64,000 bases of DNA from Amycolatopsis sp. NBC_00345 (GCF_036116635.1 NZ_CP107995.1:5828001-5892000); one strand, 5' to 3'. Shown: positions 1 through 8,500, counted from the stretch's first letter. The notes: a model not told the origin generated them from the letters alone. Translations and numbers: made by a program.

Positions 1-213
1 CCGCTGCACCATCAGGCTGAACCGGCCGGCCGCGGCGATCGCGCGGGCCTTCCGAGAGCCGGGTGGCGTGCGTATCCACAACTCCCCGCCTGGGGTGTAC
101 TGGTACCAGATGGGGATCGTCAGCGGCGCACGATCAGGCCGCTCCACCACCGACAGCGCGCCGATGTGCGGCTCGGCCAGGAATTCTTCACGTTCTTCCA
201 CCGAAAGTGCCAT
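1..213 (-). CDS. Pyridoxamine 5'-phosphate oxidase family protein (N-terminal part, cut by window edge)
   Basis: The minus strand is open from an ATG at 213 to the window edge, giving the first 71 residues. The pattern (MALSVEEREEFL, then a short strand, then APLTIPIWYQYTPGGELW) matches the N-terminus of small PPOX-fold flavin/F420-binding proteins, in which the L-T-x-P-x-W-Y-x-Y stretch forms the first strands of the split barrel. Such proteins bind FMN or F420 and reduce varied substrates; the substrate cannot be told from this fragment. The C-terminal half lies outside the window, so completeness cannot be judged. Confidence 0.75.
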   Translation of the reverse strand, partial: MALSVEEREEFLAEPHIGALSVVERPDRAPLTIPIWYQYTPGGELWIRTPPGSRKARAIAAAGRFSLMVQR

Positions 214-315
214 GCGCAGGAAGCTACCCGACAGGTACGACAAAAAAACTCGACCGAGCCCGAGCCCCGAAGCGATGAGTCCTTTATGGACAGACAGCTC
301 CGGGGCCTCAGCAGC

Positions 316-1083
316 TCAGCCCCGCAGCTTCTCGACCGCGGCTTTCAGCTCCGCCATCGCCGCGCGGTAGAAACCCGGGCCATAGGAAACCCTGGCCACG
401 CCCAGCGACCGGAGCGTGGCCAGGTCCAGGTCCCCGCCGCTGTTTCCGTTGACCGGCCCGGGCAGTTCGGCGACCAAAGTGGCGAGGACGCCCTTGTCGC
501 GTACGCCGATCGGGTAGAGGCAGTCGACGCCGGCGGTCCGGTAAAGCCGGCCTCGCCGGACCGCTTCCGCCAGCCGGTCCGGCTCCGGTATCCCGCCGGT
601 GGGCAGGAAGGCGTCGATGCGGGCGTTGACCACGATCGAGACGCCGGCCTCGTCCGCGGCGGCGCGGACGCCGGCCAGCCGCTCGGCCTGCGCGCCCGCC
701 TCCACCAGGCCACCCGCCCGGTGATCGGTGTCCTCCAGGTTGCAGCCGACCACACCGATCTCCAACAGCCGGTCCACCAGCTCACGCGGCCGCAGGCCGT
801 ACCCCGCCTCGGCGTCCACCGTGACCGGCACCGAAACCGCGCGGGCGACCCGGCCGGCCGCGGCGAACATCTCCGGCCACGGCGCCCCCTCGCCGTCGGG
901 ATAGCCGAGCATCGCCGAAACGGCGGCGCTGGCGGTGGCGATCGCGGGAAAACCGGCTTCGGCCACGACCGCCGCGCTGGCCGCGTCCCAGACATTGGGC
1001 AGCACCAGCATTTCCGCACTGGTCGAACCCACTCCGTGCAGCTCGCGGAGCCGTTCCGCGTGCGCCTTCAGATCCACAGCCAT
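316..1083 (-). CDS. Isocitrate lyase/PEP mutase family protein
   Basis: A TIM-barrel protein of about 255 residues in the isocitrate lyase/phosphoenolpyruvate mutase superfamily, which makes or breaks C-C or C-P bonds next to a carboxylate with Mg2+. Visible family marks are LPNVWDAASA near the N-terminus, the loop LGYPDGEG, the metal-binding VDAEAGYG (D-x-E) around residue 90, and VNARID near residue 160. The true ICL signature KKCGH is absent, so this is the short oxaloacetate-hydrolase/PEPM-like subgroup of unknown substrate. The start at 1083 is chosen for GGAGG six bases upstream; an ATG 15 bases earlier lacks this. Last gene of the sigma-factor unit, 34 bases after the frameshifted SDR. 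A paralogue lies at 32341. Confidence 0.85.
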   Translation of the reverse strand: MAVDLKAHAERLRELHGVGSTSAEMLVLPNVWDAASAAVVAEAGFPAIATASAAVSAMLGYPDGEGAPWPEMFAAAGRVARAVSVPVTVDAEAGYGLRPRELVDRLLEIGVVGCNLEDTDHRAGGLVEAGAQAERLAGVRAAADEAGVSIVVNARIDAFLPTGGIPEPDRLAEAVRRGRLYRTAGVDCLYPIGVRDKGVLATLVAELPGPVNGNSGGDLDLATLRSLGVARVSYGPGFYRAAMAELKAAVEKLRG

Positions 1084-1117
1084 CAAAATCCTCCACATCC
1101 CAGGGTCTGGACCGAAC

Positions 1118-1895
1118 TCAGTCGACGATGACCCCGCCGGTCAGGTTCGCGACCGTGCCCGTCATCGCGGCCGCCCGGTCGGAAGCCACGAAAGCGGCCA
1201 CCTCGGCGAACTCCGCCAGCGTGGTCGCGCGTTTGCGGTGGGCCGTCTCGGAAATCGTGGTCGTGAACTGCTCTTTCGTGACGCCGAGCGCGTCGGCGTG
1301 CAGCCCGAAGACGACATCGATCGTCGAGGTCTCGACCATTCCGGTGGTACGCAAGCAGACGGCCCGCACCCCGTAGCGCGCATTCCACCGAAAGCTCCCG
1401 GTTGAGGGCTTCGAGCGCGGCCCAGGCCGGCCCCATCCCGCCGAGCATCGGGACGCCCACGCGGGCCGGTTCCGCCGTGTGCATCAGAATCACCCCGGAC
1501 CGCTGGACCGTCATCCGGCGCGCGGCGGCCCTGGCGGTCACGAAATGCGCCTGGGCATACGTCGTGACCGGCCGGAGGAAACTCGCCACCGGCAACTCGG
1601 TGAGCGGGATCCCCTGCAGGCCCGGCTGCCGAATCCCGATGGCGTTGAAGGAGATGTCGATCCGTCCGGCCGCGTCGAAGTGCTTCTCGACGGCCTCCTC
1701 GTCCAGCGCGTCGACCACCGCCGTCTCGGCTACCCCACCGGCGGCCACGATCTCCTTGGCCAGCGCGTCGAGCGCACCGAGGTCCCGGCCGGTCAGGAAG
1801 ACCCGCGCCCCTTCACGGGCGAAAGCGCGGGCCGCCGCACCGCCGGCCGCGCCCGCGGCCCCATAGATGACCGCGTTCTTGTTTTCCAGCAACAT
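1118..1895 (-). pseudogene. SDR family oxidoreductase, frameshifted
   Basis: The reading frame starting MLLENKNAVIYGAAGAAGG (Rossmann glycine motif) runs as a normal short-chain dehydrogenase to ...LNRELSVECA, then leaves the family. Another minus frame picks up as VRAVCLRTTGMVETSTID and ends in the typical ANLTGGVIVD just before 1118. The switch lies near 1377 in a CGCGC run; two missing bases (or one extra) restore ECARYGVRAV. The usual catalytic YxxxK also looks replaced (GMGPAWAAL). The start at 1895 has GGGAG eight bases upstream. It is 23 bases after the preceding SDR. It may be a real inactivating mutation or a sequencing error in a CG repeat. Confidence 0.75.
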
Positions 1896-1918
1896 TTCCG
1901 GCTCTCCCACGGCCGATT

Positions 1919-2647
1919 TCACGATCGAACGGCACTGGCCGACGCGACCATCGCGTACTGACGCTCGAGTTCCTTCGCCGCGCTGGTGCGCCAGCTCTCG
2001 GCCTGGGACTCCGCCATGGCGTCGGGGAAGATGTCCTCCTCGCCTTTCTCCACGCCGTCGAAGATGTTGCGCGCCACGGACTCCGGGGAAGCTTTCGGCA
2101 GGTCGACGCCCCGTGACATCTCGGTGTCCACGATGCCGGTCAGGACGGCGTACACGCTGACGCCCTGTTCGGCGACCAGCGCGCGCAGCGATTGCGTCAT
2201 GGAAAACGCGGCCGCCTTGGAGATCGAGTAGGCCGGAATGAGCGGCAACGGCGCGAAAGCGTTGACCGACAGATTGTTGACGACAGCTCCCCCGGAAAGC
2301 CTCAGCGCCGGCAGGAAGGCCTGCGTCACGCTGTGGGTGCCGAAGAGGTTGACGGCGAGGTGCTGCTGGAGGACCGAACGGTCGCTGAGGTCGTCATAGG
2401 ACGCGATGCCCGCGTTGTTGACCAGGACATCGAGAGTCTTGATGTCCTGGGCGGCCCGCTGGATCTGCGCCGCGTCGGTCACGTCCAGAGCCAGCGGCGT
2501 GACCCGTCCGTCTGGGTGCGAGAGGGGCTGCCGCATACCGGCGTACACCCGCTTCGCGCCCCTCCGCAACGCTTCCTCGACGAGCGCCCGTCCGATGCCG
2601 CGGCTGCTCCCGGTGATCAGGACTGTTTTGTCCGCGATGCTCGTCAT
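1919..2647 (-). CDS. Short-chain dehydrogenase/reductase
   Basis: A classical SDR of 242 residues: cofactor motif TGSSRGIG at residues 12-19, NNAG near residue 80, catalytic Ser in NNLSVNA and the YSISK motif (YxxxK) near residue 145. It should oxidise or reduce a carbonyl/alcohol with NAD(P)H in the cytosol; the substrate is unknown. The start at 2647 follows GAGGAGA and overlaps the stop of the upstream DinB-like gene as ATGA, so translation is coupled. A copy of the sigma-unit promoter motif lies 45 bases upstream, inside the end of that gene, which would allow separate transcription of the SDR-SDR-lyase segment. Confidence 0.88.
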   Translation of the reverse strand: MTSIADKTVLITGSSRGIGRALVEEALRRGAKRVYAGMRQPLSHPDGRVTPLALDVTDAAQIQRAAQDIKTLDVLVNNAGIASYDDLSDRSVLQQHLAVNLFGTHSVTQAFLPALRLSGGAVVNNLSVNAFAPLPLIPAYSISKAAAFSMTQSLRALVAEQGVSVYAVLTGIVDTEMSRGVDLPKASPESVARNIFDGVEKGEEDIFPDAMAESQAESWRTSAAKELERQYAMVASASAVRS

Positions 2648-3201
2648 GCTGGTGATCTCCTCTGTCCCGGGTGGCGGATCGAGCCGCCCGAATAGAGACA
2701 ATCGAGCTCGCCGGAACTCATCTCACCCAGTGGTGCGGCGAAAACCCGGCCCGCGACAGCGGCCAGCGGTGGCGACACGTCAAGCAGGCTCGTCGCCAGT
2801 TCGGCGGGAATGGGGTGGTCCGCCCCGCAGGCCCGCGAGATGTCCCAGGCATGCAGGACCATTTCCGCGGCGGCGGTGTACACGACGATCTCCGGGCGAA
2901 CCCGCCGATCCCCCACCTGACACCAGCCGGCCCGTGGCGCGACGGCCCACGCGACCAGCAGGTCGACGGTGCGGGCGCGGACGGCCGCCACCGGATCGGC
3001 GTCCGGGCCGTCCAGGGGAGAACACCCCGTCAGCACCTCGGTGAGATCCGCCAAAGAGGACCGGACGTGGCCGAGGAGCCGGCCGAGATCCCAGCCCGGG
3101 CACGGGGTGGGCGCCGACAGGTCGGCGGCGCGCACCAGCCGGACGCTCCGCGCCAGATACCGGGCCGCACCGCCGAGCGCAGTCCGCTCGGTACCGTTCA
3201 C
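2644..3201 (-). CDS. Maleylpyruvate isomerase/DinB-superfamily protein (TIGR03086-like)
   Basis: A helical-bundle protein of 185 residues. The signature PCPGWDLGRLLGHV at residues 33-46 and EMVLHAWDISRA near residue 123 are those of the mycothiol-dependent maleylpyruvate isomerase/DinB-like superfamily, in which His residues bind a divalent metal. Members of this subgroup are often encoded beside ECF sigma factors in actinomycetes and have no proven substrate. The start is a GTG whose bases overlap the sigma-factor stop as GTGA. The last 20 residues (MSSGELDCLYSGG) are coded by DNA that also forms a promoter-like element. Confidence 0.75.
   Translation of the reverse strand: MNGTERTALGGAARYLARSVRLVRAADLSAPTPCPGWDLGRLLGHVRSSLADLTEVLTGCSPLDGPDADPVAAVRARTVDLLVAWAVAPRAGWCQVGDRRVRPEIVVYTAAAEMVLHAWDISRACGADHPIPAELATSLLDVSPPLAAVAGRVFAAPLGEMSSGELDCLYSGGSIRHPGQRRSPA
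2692..2722 (-). promoter_or_regulatory. Internal copy of the ECF-type promoter motif
   Basis: Read on the minus strand this is GATGAGTT, 13 bases, then TTGTCTCTAT. The same two blocks with identical spacing precede the sigma-factor gene at 4277-4307. The -10-like block is 45 bases upstream of the SDR start at 2647. Recognition by the neighbouring sigma factor is inference. Confidence 0.6.
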
Positions 3202-4193
3202 ATCCGGGCAGCGCTCGGTGCCGTGAACACCTCGGGCAGCTCGAAGGCCGTGACCAGGCTCGGGTCGAGGAAGGCGTTGATACGCGCGATCTGCCCGCCG
3301 ATCAGCGAAAAGACCTGCACCCCGTAAGCGCGGAAGAGGCCATCGGTGGCGCGCTCGTACACGGCGACGGCGGGCGCGCCGTTGGCTCGCGTGGGGACCA
3401 TGCGCCAGTGGTCCGGGATCGGCAGCACCACCCGGGCGAGGAACGCGCACACCACGTCGCGGCCGGTGAACCAGGTGCGAATCGGGGGCATTTCCAGCTC
3501 GACGTCGGCGCGCAGCAGGGCAGCCAGCGCGGCGACGTCCGAGTGCTCGAAGGCCGACGCGTAACGGTCGAGCAGGTTCCGCAGTTCGGGTTCCGCGGGC
3601 TCGGCGAGGTCGTCGGAAACCGGGCCGGTCTGCGCCAGCTGGCCGCGGGCGCGTTGCAGCGCGCTGTTGACCGCGGCGACGGAGGTGTCGAGCATCTCGG
3701 CGACCTCCTTCGCGTGCCAGCCGAGGACGTCACGCAGGATCAGGACCGCGCGCTGCCGGGCGGAAAGCTGCTGGAGGGCCGCGACGAACGCCAGCCGCAC
3801 CCCGCTGCGGCCGGACACGATCGCCGCGGGGTCGGCGGTGGAGGCGTGCAGCAGGCTGTCGGGAGCCGGCTGCAGCCAGGGGACGCCCGGTTCCGGCCCG
3901 GCCAGCGTCACCCCGGCGTCGTCCGACGGCGCGCTGAGACCGGACGGCAGCGGTCGCCGCGCGCGGGTCTTCAGCGCGGTCAGGCAGGTGGTGGTCGCGA
4001 TCTTGTACAGCCACAGCCGCACCGAGGAACGGCCCTCGAACCGGTCGTAGTACCGCCAGGCGCGCAGGTAGGTCTCCTGCACGAGGTCTTCCGACTCGTG
4101 CAGGGAGCCGAGCATGCGGTAACAGTGCGCGAGCAGTTCCGGGCGATAGCGGCCGGCGAGTTCCGCGAATTCCGCGGCGCTGGTGGCCGTCAT
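3198..4193 (-). CDS. ECF sigma-70 factor with C-terminal SnoaL-like domain (TIGR02960/SigG-like)
   Basis: A 331-residue extracytoplasmic-function sigma factor. Region 2 is at residues 8-80 (YRPELLAHCYRMLGSLHESEDLVQETYLRAW), region 4 at about 135-190 (LSARQRAVLILRDVLGWHAKEVAEMLDTS, then VNSALQRAR), and residues 205-320 form an NTF2/SnoaL-like domain. This two-part design marks the TIGR02960 (SigG/SigX5) group, which lacks a classic anti-sigma factor; the tail is thought to modulate activity. Start at 4193 places region 2 at the N-terminus; earlier in-frame codons are in GC-rich noise. First gene of a coupled unit (DinB-like protein, two SDRs, lyase). A promoter-like motif at 4277-4307 recurs inside the unit, which suggests autoregulation. 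Confidence 0.9.
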   Translation of the reverse strand: MTATSAAEFAELAGRYRPELLAHCYRMLGSLHESEDLVQETYLRAWRYYDRFEGRSSVRLWLYKIATTTCLTALKTRARRPLPSGLSAPSDDAGVTLAGPEPGVPWLQPAPDSLLHASTADPAAIVSGRSGVRLAFVAALQQLSARQRAVLILRDVLGWHAKEVAEMLDTSVAAVNSALQRARGQLAQTGPVSDDLAEPAEPELRNLLDRYASAFEHSDVAALAALLRADVELEMPPIRTWFTGRDVVCAFLARVVLPIPDHWRMVPTRANGAPAVAVYERATDGLFRAYGVQVFSLIGGQIARINAFLDPSLVTAFELPEVFTAPSAARM

Positions 4194-4276
4194 CACCGGG
4201 CCACCCGGCCGGCGCCCGCCCTGGTGGCGAGGTGCATGAGGTTCTCCGTCCCGCCGGTTGACGCGCCGGCGCACTG

Positions 4277-4307
4277 ATAGAGACAACCGGGCGTCCGGAA
4301 ACTCATC
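4277..4307 (-). promoter_or_regulatory. Putative ECF promoter of the sigma-factor gene
   Basis: Minus-strand GATGAGTT, 13 bases, TTGTCTCTAT, about 84 bases before the sigma start. It matches the copy at 2692-2722 in both blocks and in spacing. The GAGTT/GTCTCTA pattern is the -35/-10 layout expected of an ECF-dependent promoter. Confidence 0.6.
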
Positions 4308-4399
4308 GCGAAGTCAGCACCTCATCGACCTGGACAAGCAAACCACGGTTCCGGCGTCGCGCCCGCGAAGCGCTGGACGCGACGCCGGTGGGTCCGACG

Positions 4400-5650
4400 T
4401 CAGGCCGCCAGTGAAGACAGCGGCACCGCGAACACCGACCGGCCGCAGGTCTGGCCCTTCGCCGTGCAGTCGGCCGTCGACCACTCCGACTGCGACCACA
4501 CCAGGCCGGTCGACCAATCGTAGGTCAGTGCTTCCGGGTGAACCGCCCAGCAGGCCGTCGTCGAAGGGGACCCGCAGGTCGCCGAGGTGCTCTCGGCCGT
4601 CGTCTGGGTCCAGAGCTGGCCGTTGAGCGTGGCCGAGCTGTGCGCGACGTACCACTTGCCGCCGTGGGACAGGACGCCCTGCATGTTGCCCACGGAGCTG
4701 CGGAACGCCTCGGTCGCCGGCGCCGTGCCGGACGACGTCGCGAGCAGGTAGTCCGTCCCCATCGCGTACCGGTAGAGCCGGCCGTGGCGGCTCTGGTCGG
4801 AGAAGTACTCCGTGGTCACCACGCTGGCCGGGGAGGTGCTGCGGTCCAAGGACATCGACGAGAAGCACGGCACGCCGGTGTCGGACGTCATGCTGCACGT
4901 GCCGCCCGCGTACGAGTAGTAGCCGACCTGCATCATCGCGTACTTGTACGTGTACGCCGCATAGCCGCCCGACGTCTTGCCGATCGAGTTCGAGGTCGTG
5001 TCGGTCAGCTGCAGGAGGTGGGTCGTGCTGAATACCCGGATCGCGGTCGAGGTGTTGCCGACCGCCGTCACGTAGATCTTGTCGCCGTACCAGGCCATCC
5101 CGCCCATGTGCGCCTTCGCCGCGGTGAAGCTGGACCCGGTGCTGGTGGGCACGGCGAGGTAGACCATGCGGTTGGTCGGCGCCGCCGGCTTGTCGTAGTC
5201 GACCGCCATGATCCGCGCGTCGTCGTTGCGGCCGAGCGCGTCGGTGCCGTGCCAGCCGGACAGGATGATCTTGTCCGCGCCCCACATGCCGTCGTCGTCG
5301 GCGTCGCCGGACGTGGTGATGCCCTGCGGAGACCAGGTCGCGGTGCCCGCGCGGTCGGCGTCCCAGCAGAACGACGTGGTGGCCGCCGGCGCCTTCGGCA
5401 GCGAGGCCTTTTCCGCGCTCGTGCAGCCGGTCGTCGGATAGCTCGGGTCGTTGACCACGGTGTTGAGGCTGACGTTGGGCAGCGCGTTGTCCAGCGCGGT
5501 CAACGCGGCGGGCGGCGTGGCGTGCCACACCAGGCTCTGCTTGGCCGTGGTCGTCAGCGGGTCGCTGTAGGCGGCGCTGGCGGTGCCGGGTATCACCAGC
5601 GCGCCGGCGACCACGGCCAGCACCAGGGGAACCATTCGGGAGATTCGCAT
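4400..5650 (-). CDS. Secreted protein of unknown function
   Basis: 416 residues starting MRISRMVPLVLAVVAGALV with a clear Sec signal peptide and AxA cleavage site (GTASAAYSD) near residue 26. The mature part is Ser/Thr/Tyr-rich, has several Cys suited to disulfides (TTGCTSAEK, SFCWDAD, GTCSMTS, GVPCFSS, ATCGSPSTTACW, ADCTAKGQTCG) and repeated W/Y-G-aromatic turns that recall a beta-propeller. I do not recognise a named family. The start at 5650 is used because it opens directly into the signal peptide; 12 extra upstream codons would spoil it. It stands alone, transcribed toward the sigma gene from a separate promoter. Confidence 0.75.
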   Translation of the reverse strand: MRISRMVPLVLAVVAGALVIPGTASAAYSDPLTTTAKQSLVWHATPPAALTALDNALPNVSLNTVVNDPSYPTTGCTSAEKASLPKAPAATTSFCWDADRAGTATWSPQGITTSGDADDDGMWGADKIILSGWHGTDALGRNDDARIMAVDYDKPAAPTNRMVYLAVPTSTGSSFTAAKAHMGGMAWYGDKIYVTAVGNTSTAIRVFSTTHLLQLTDTTSNSIGKTSGGYAAYTYKYAMMQVGYYSYAGGTCSMTSDTGVPCFSSMSLDRSTSPASVVTTEYFSDQSRHGRLYRYAMGTDYLLATSSGTAPATEAFRSSVGNMQGVLSHGGKWYVAHSSATLNGQLWTQTTAESTSATCGSPSTTACWAVHPEALTYDWSTGLVWSQSEWSTADCTAKGQTCGRSVFAVPLSSLAA

Positions 5651-5759
5651 GGCACCATTTCCGCACGCTTCTTCCGGAAGTGTCAAACTGCGGTTCAGCG
5701 GGCGTTTGTACGATTCTTGTACGGTGATTCGGTAGAACTATGATCGGGCCGGAAAACGG

Positions 5760-6335
5760 TCACTCCGCCGATCCGGGGTCCTTGCGCCGGTTGGCATTGA
5801 AGCGCGCTTTCTTCTGACGATTCCCACACGTGTTCATGTCACACCATTTGCGGGTGCGGCTTTGACTGGTGTCGAAGAAGGCGGCTTGACAGGTCGGCGA
5901 GGCGCACAAGGCCAATTTTCCATCTCGTTCGCCGGCGATGATGCTGATCGCGTCGGCGGCGATCACGCTGAGGGCGTCTTCCACGGAGGAAGCCGAGCTG
6001 AGCCGCCAGCGCCGCTCACCCTCGGGCGTCAGGACAGCCGCGGGCCGGCCCTGAGCACTGCGGTCATTGATGACCTGGACAGCGGACGCCGGGAGAGCGT
6101 CCTGGCTCGCGGCCGCGGTCGCGGCGGCGTGGATCGACTCCCTCAGCTCCCGAGCGAGGTCGAGCTGGGCAGCGGTGCACGAGTCCACGGCGAGGCCGCT
6201 CACCGCCAGCCAGTCGACGAGCCGGCGCGGCGTGGGAATGCGCTCCACCGCGTCGCCATGTCGCTCCGACAGAGTCCCCGTGAAGCTGGTCGCCAGCACG
6301 CTACCCAGGCGAAAGTCAGGGAACTCGACACGCAT
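5760..6335 (-). CDS. CGNR zinc-finger (ABATE domain) transcriptional regulator
   Basis: A 191-residue protein with the ABATE-type N-terminal helical domain (LVDWLAVSGL, then LDLARELRESIHAAA) and a C-terminal CGNR zinc finger: CASPTCQAAFFD, RTRKWCDMNTCGNRQKKARF, giving four Cys for Zn2+ around residues 143-170. Such proteins are stress-type DNA-binding regulators in actinobacteria. The gene is divergent from an epoxide hydrolase, with 82 bases between the start codons containing the inverted repeat TAGCAGG/CCTGCTA, a plausible operator. AGGTGG precedes the ATG. Confidence 0.88.
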   Translation of the reverse strand: MRVEFPDFRLGSVLATSFTGTLSERHGDAVERIPTPRRLVDWLAVSGLAVDSCTAAQLDLARELRESIHAAATAAASQDALPASAVQVINDRSAQGRPAAVLTPEGERRWRLSSASSVEDALSVIAADAISIIAGERDGKLALCASPTCQAAFFDTSQSRTRKWCDMNTCGNRQKKARFNANRRKDPGSAE

Positions 6336-6345
6336 GGAACCACCT

Positions 6346-6378
6346 TAGCAGGTTGCACAAAGGCAAGGCGGCCTGCTA
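6346..6378. promoter_or_regulatory. Inverted repeat in the CGNR regulator/epoxide hydrolase divergent promoter
   Basis: TAGCAGG at 6346-6352 and CCTGCTA at 6372-6378 are exact inverted repeats with centres about 26 bases apart, lying between two divergent start codons. A candidate site for the CGNR regulator. Confidence 0.4.
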
Positions 6379-6417
6379 GAACCGTCTAAGCCGGTTCCAC
6401 GACGACCAGGAGGTCTC

Positions 6418-7590
6418 ATGCCCCGTCCGACCAGTGACGTTCAAGCATTCGAAGCCCACGCACCTGACGCCGACCTCGACGATCTGCGCGCGCGACTGGC
6501 GGCCGCGCGACTGCCGGAAGCCGAGACGGTCTATCGCGCCGCGCCCGGCCCTCGCCGATGGGACCAGGGCGTTCCGCTCGCCGACCTCGTTGATGTCGTG
6601 AACTACTGGCGCACCGGGTACGACTGGCGGTCGTTCGAAGAGCGCCTCAACCGGATCGGCCAGTTCCGCACGACCATTGACGATCTGGGAATCCACTTCC
6701 TGCACCGCCGATCCGCGCGCGCGGATGCCACTCCGCTGATCCTGACGCACGGCTGGCCGGGCAGCATTGCCGAGTTCATCGACGTGGTAGACGAGCTGGC
6801 AGATCCGGAAGATGCGGACGCGCCGGCGTTCCACGTCGTGGTCCCGTCGTTGCCAGGCTTTGGTTACAGCGACAAACCGGCCACCACCGGATGGGGAACC
6901 GAAAAGATCGCGGCCGCCTGGGTGGAACTGATGGGACGGCTCGGCTACCGCGAGTTCGTCGCCCACGGCGGCGACTGGGGAGGCAATATCACCACGGTTC
7001 TCGCCGGCCGGTTCCCGGCGCACGTACTCGGCATCCACACCACGTTCGCGGAGGGACCGCCCGGGTTGACCACGGACGGGCTGACCGCGGTCGAGCGCCA
7101 GTGGACCGAGGAAACCCGCGATTTCTGGCGCAACCGCGCGGCGTACGCGAAGCAGCAGGCGACCCGGCCGCAGACCATCGGCTACTCGCTCGTCGACTCA
7201 CCGGTCGGGCTGCTCGCCTGGATCCTGGACAAGTTCGCCGAGTGGTCGGACACCGAAGACAGCCCGTTCGAGACGATTTCGATAGACCGAATTCTCGACG
7301 ACGTCACCCTGTATTGGCTGACACGGACCGGTGCATCAGCGGCCCGCATCTACTACGAAAGCCACAACTCGCTCGATCCCGAACTCCGGGTCGACGTCCC
7401 GGCGGCAATCAGCATGTATCCCCGCGACATCGAGAAGTATCCGCGCGCCTGGGCACAGGAGCGGTACCGGCAGATCGTCCGATGGCGTTCGCCCGAACGC
7501 GGGGGACATTTCCCGTCGCTGGAGGTTCGCGAGTATTTCGTCAAAGATCTGCAAGAGGGCCTCGCGGCCGTGCTGGCCGCCAATCGGTGA
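6418..7590 (+). CDS. Epoxide hydrolase (alpha/beta-hydrolase fold, EHN domain)
   Basis: 390 residues. The N-terminal 110 residues match the epoxide-hydrolase N-terminal (EHN) domain (DLDDLRARLAAARLPEAE, then VNYWRTGYDWRSFEERLN). The hydrolase core follows: oxyanion loop HGWPGS at about 120, nucleophile Asp in GGDWGG near 180, and catalytic His in RGGHFPSLE near 360. Members open epoxides with water through an alkyl-enzyme ester. GACCAGGAGGT precedes the ATG. It is divergent from the CGNR regulator and followed 70 bases later by an XRE regulator, so it may be regulated from the shared upstream region. Confidence 0.93.
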   Translation: MPRPTSDVQAFEAHAPDADLDDLRARLAAARLPEAETVYRAAPGPRRWDQGVPLADLVDVVNYWRTGYDWRSFEERLNRIGQFRTTIDDLGIHFLHRRSARADATPLILTHGWPGSIAEFIDVVDELADPEDADAPAFHVVVPSLPGFGYSDKPATTGWGTEKIAAAWVELMGRLGYREFVAHGGDWGGNITTVLAGRFPAHVLGIHTTFAEGPPGLTTDGLTAVERQWTEETRDFWRNRAAYAKQQATRPQTIGYSLVDSPVGLLAWILDKFAEWSDTEDSPFETISIDRILDDVTLYWLTRTGASAARIYYESHNSLDPELRVDVPAAISMYPRDIEKYPRAWAQERYRQIVRWRSPERGGHFPSLEVREYFVKDLQEGLAAVLAANR

Positions 7591-7660
7591 ACGCGGCCGG
7601 CCGCTGGGAGGGTGCGTCACACCCATCCCCGCCGTCCGGACCTCGTTTACCGTGGTCAGC

Positions 7661-8500
7661 GTGGAACGAGGCAACGAGCTAGGCGACTACCTGAGGGCGC
7701 GCCGGGACGAGGTCACCCCGGCGGCGACCGGGCTGCCCGACGACGGTTCACGGCGGGTGCCCGGGCTGCGCCGGGACGAGGTCGCGCTGATGGCCGGAGT
7801 GAGCACCGACTACTACGTGCGCCTGGAGCAGGGCCGCGAGCGGCATCCGTCCGACCAAGTCCTGCACGCGATCGCGCGGGCGTTGCGCCTGGACGAAGCC
7901 GCGGCCGCGCACCTGTTCCAGCTCGGCCTGCCCACCCCGCTGCCGGCGCCGGACCCGGTGGCCGAGGCCGGTCCGGAACTGGTGCGGTTGCTGGACCGGC
8001 TGGACGACGTGCCCGCGTTCGCGGTCGGGTCCGCCCAGGACGTGCTGGCCGCCAACGCGCTGGCCGAGCGGCTCTACGCGGGTTTCGCCCGGTTCGACAA
8101 CCTGCTCCGGATGATCTTCCTCGATCCGTGCGCCCGCGAGTTCTACGTCGACTGGGATACTGCGTCCGCCACGGCGGTGAACAACCTGCGCGCCTCGGCC
8201 GCGCGATTCCCCGGTGACCGCCGGATCGAGGCCGTCGTCGGCCGGCTGAGCGTGCGCAGCCCGGCGTTCGCGACGTTGTGGGCGCGGTACGAGGTCCGCC
8301 CGCGCACCCACGAGGACAAGCACTTCCACCATCCCCAGGTCGGGGAGCTGTACCTGCACTACGAAGCGCTGGCCGTGACCAGCGCGCCGGGACAACACGT
8401 TTCCGTGTACAGCGCCGAGCCGGGCAGCCCCAGTGAGGACGGGCTGATCCTGCTGCGTCAGCTGGATGCCTTTCCGGACAAGGGAAATCGCCAGCTGTGA
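7661..8500 (+). CDS. XRE-family regulator with MmyB-like ligand domain
   Basis: A 279-residue regulator. Residues 8-70 are a helix-turn-helix of the XRE type (LGDYLRARRDEV, RRVPGLRRDEVALMAGVSTDYYVRLEQGRE); residues about 105-270 are an MmyB-like domain that binds a lipid-like ligand in the prototype (PAFAVGSAQDVLAANALA, FLDPCAREFYVDWD, HPQVGELYLHYEALAV). In actinomycetes such regulators usually control an adjacent oxidoreductase or hydrolase. The start is a GTG at 7661 with no clear Shine-Dalgarno, so a short or leaderless transcript is possible; GTG 7652 is an alternative. The hydrolase gene 42 bases downstream is the likely target. Confidence 0.9.
   Translation: MERGNELGDYLRARRDEVTPAATGLPDDGSRRVPGLRRDEVALMAGVSTDYYVRLEQGRERHPSDQVLHAIARALRLDEAAAAHLFQLGLPTPLPAPDPVAEAGPELVRLLDRLDDVPAFAVGSAQDVLAANALAERLYAGFARFDNLLRMIFLDPCAREFYVDWDTASATAVNNLRASAARFPGDRRIEAVVGRLSVRSPAFATLWARYEVRPRTHEDKHFHHPQVGELYLHYEALAVTSAPGQHVSVYSAEPGSPSEDGLILLRQLDAFPDKGNRQL

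Noticed and set aside
301..324. CGGGGC/GCCCCG hairpin as terminator of the lyase gene
   Set aside because: Six-bp stem overlapping the stop codon, no better than chance at this GC content.
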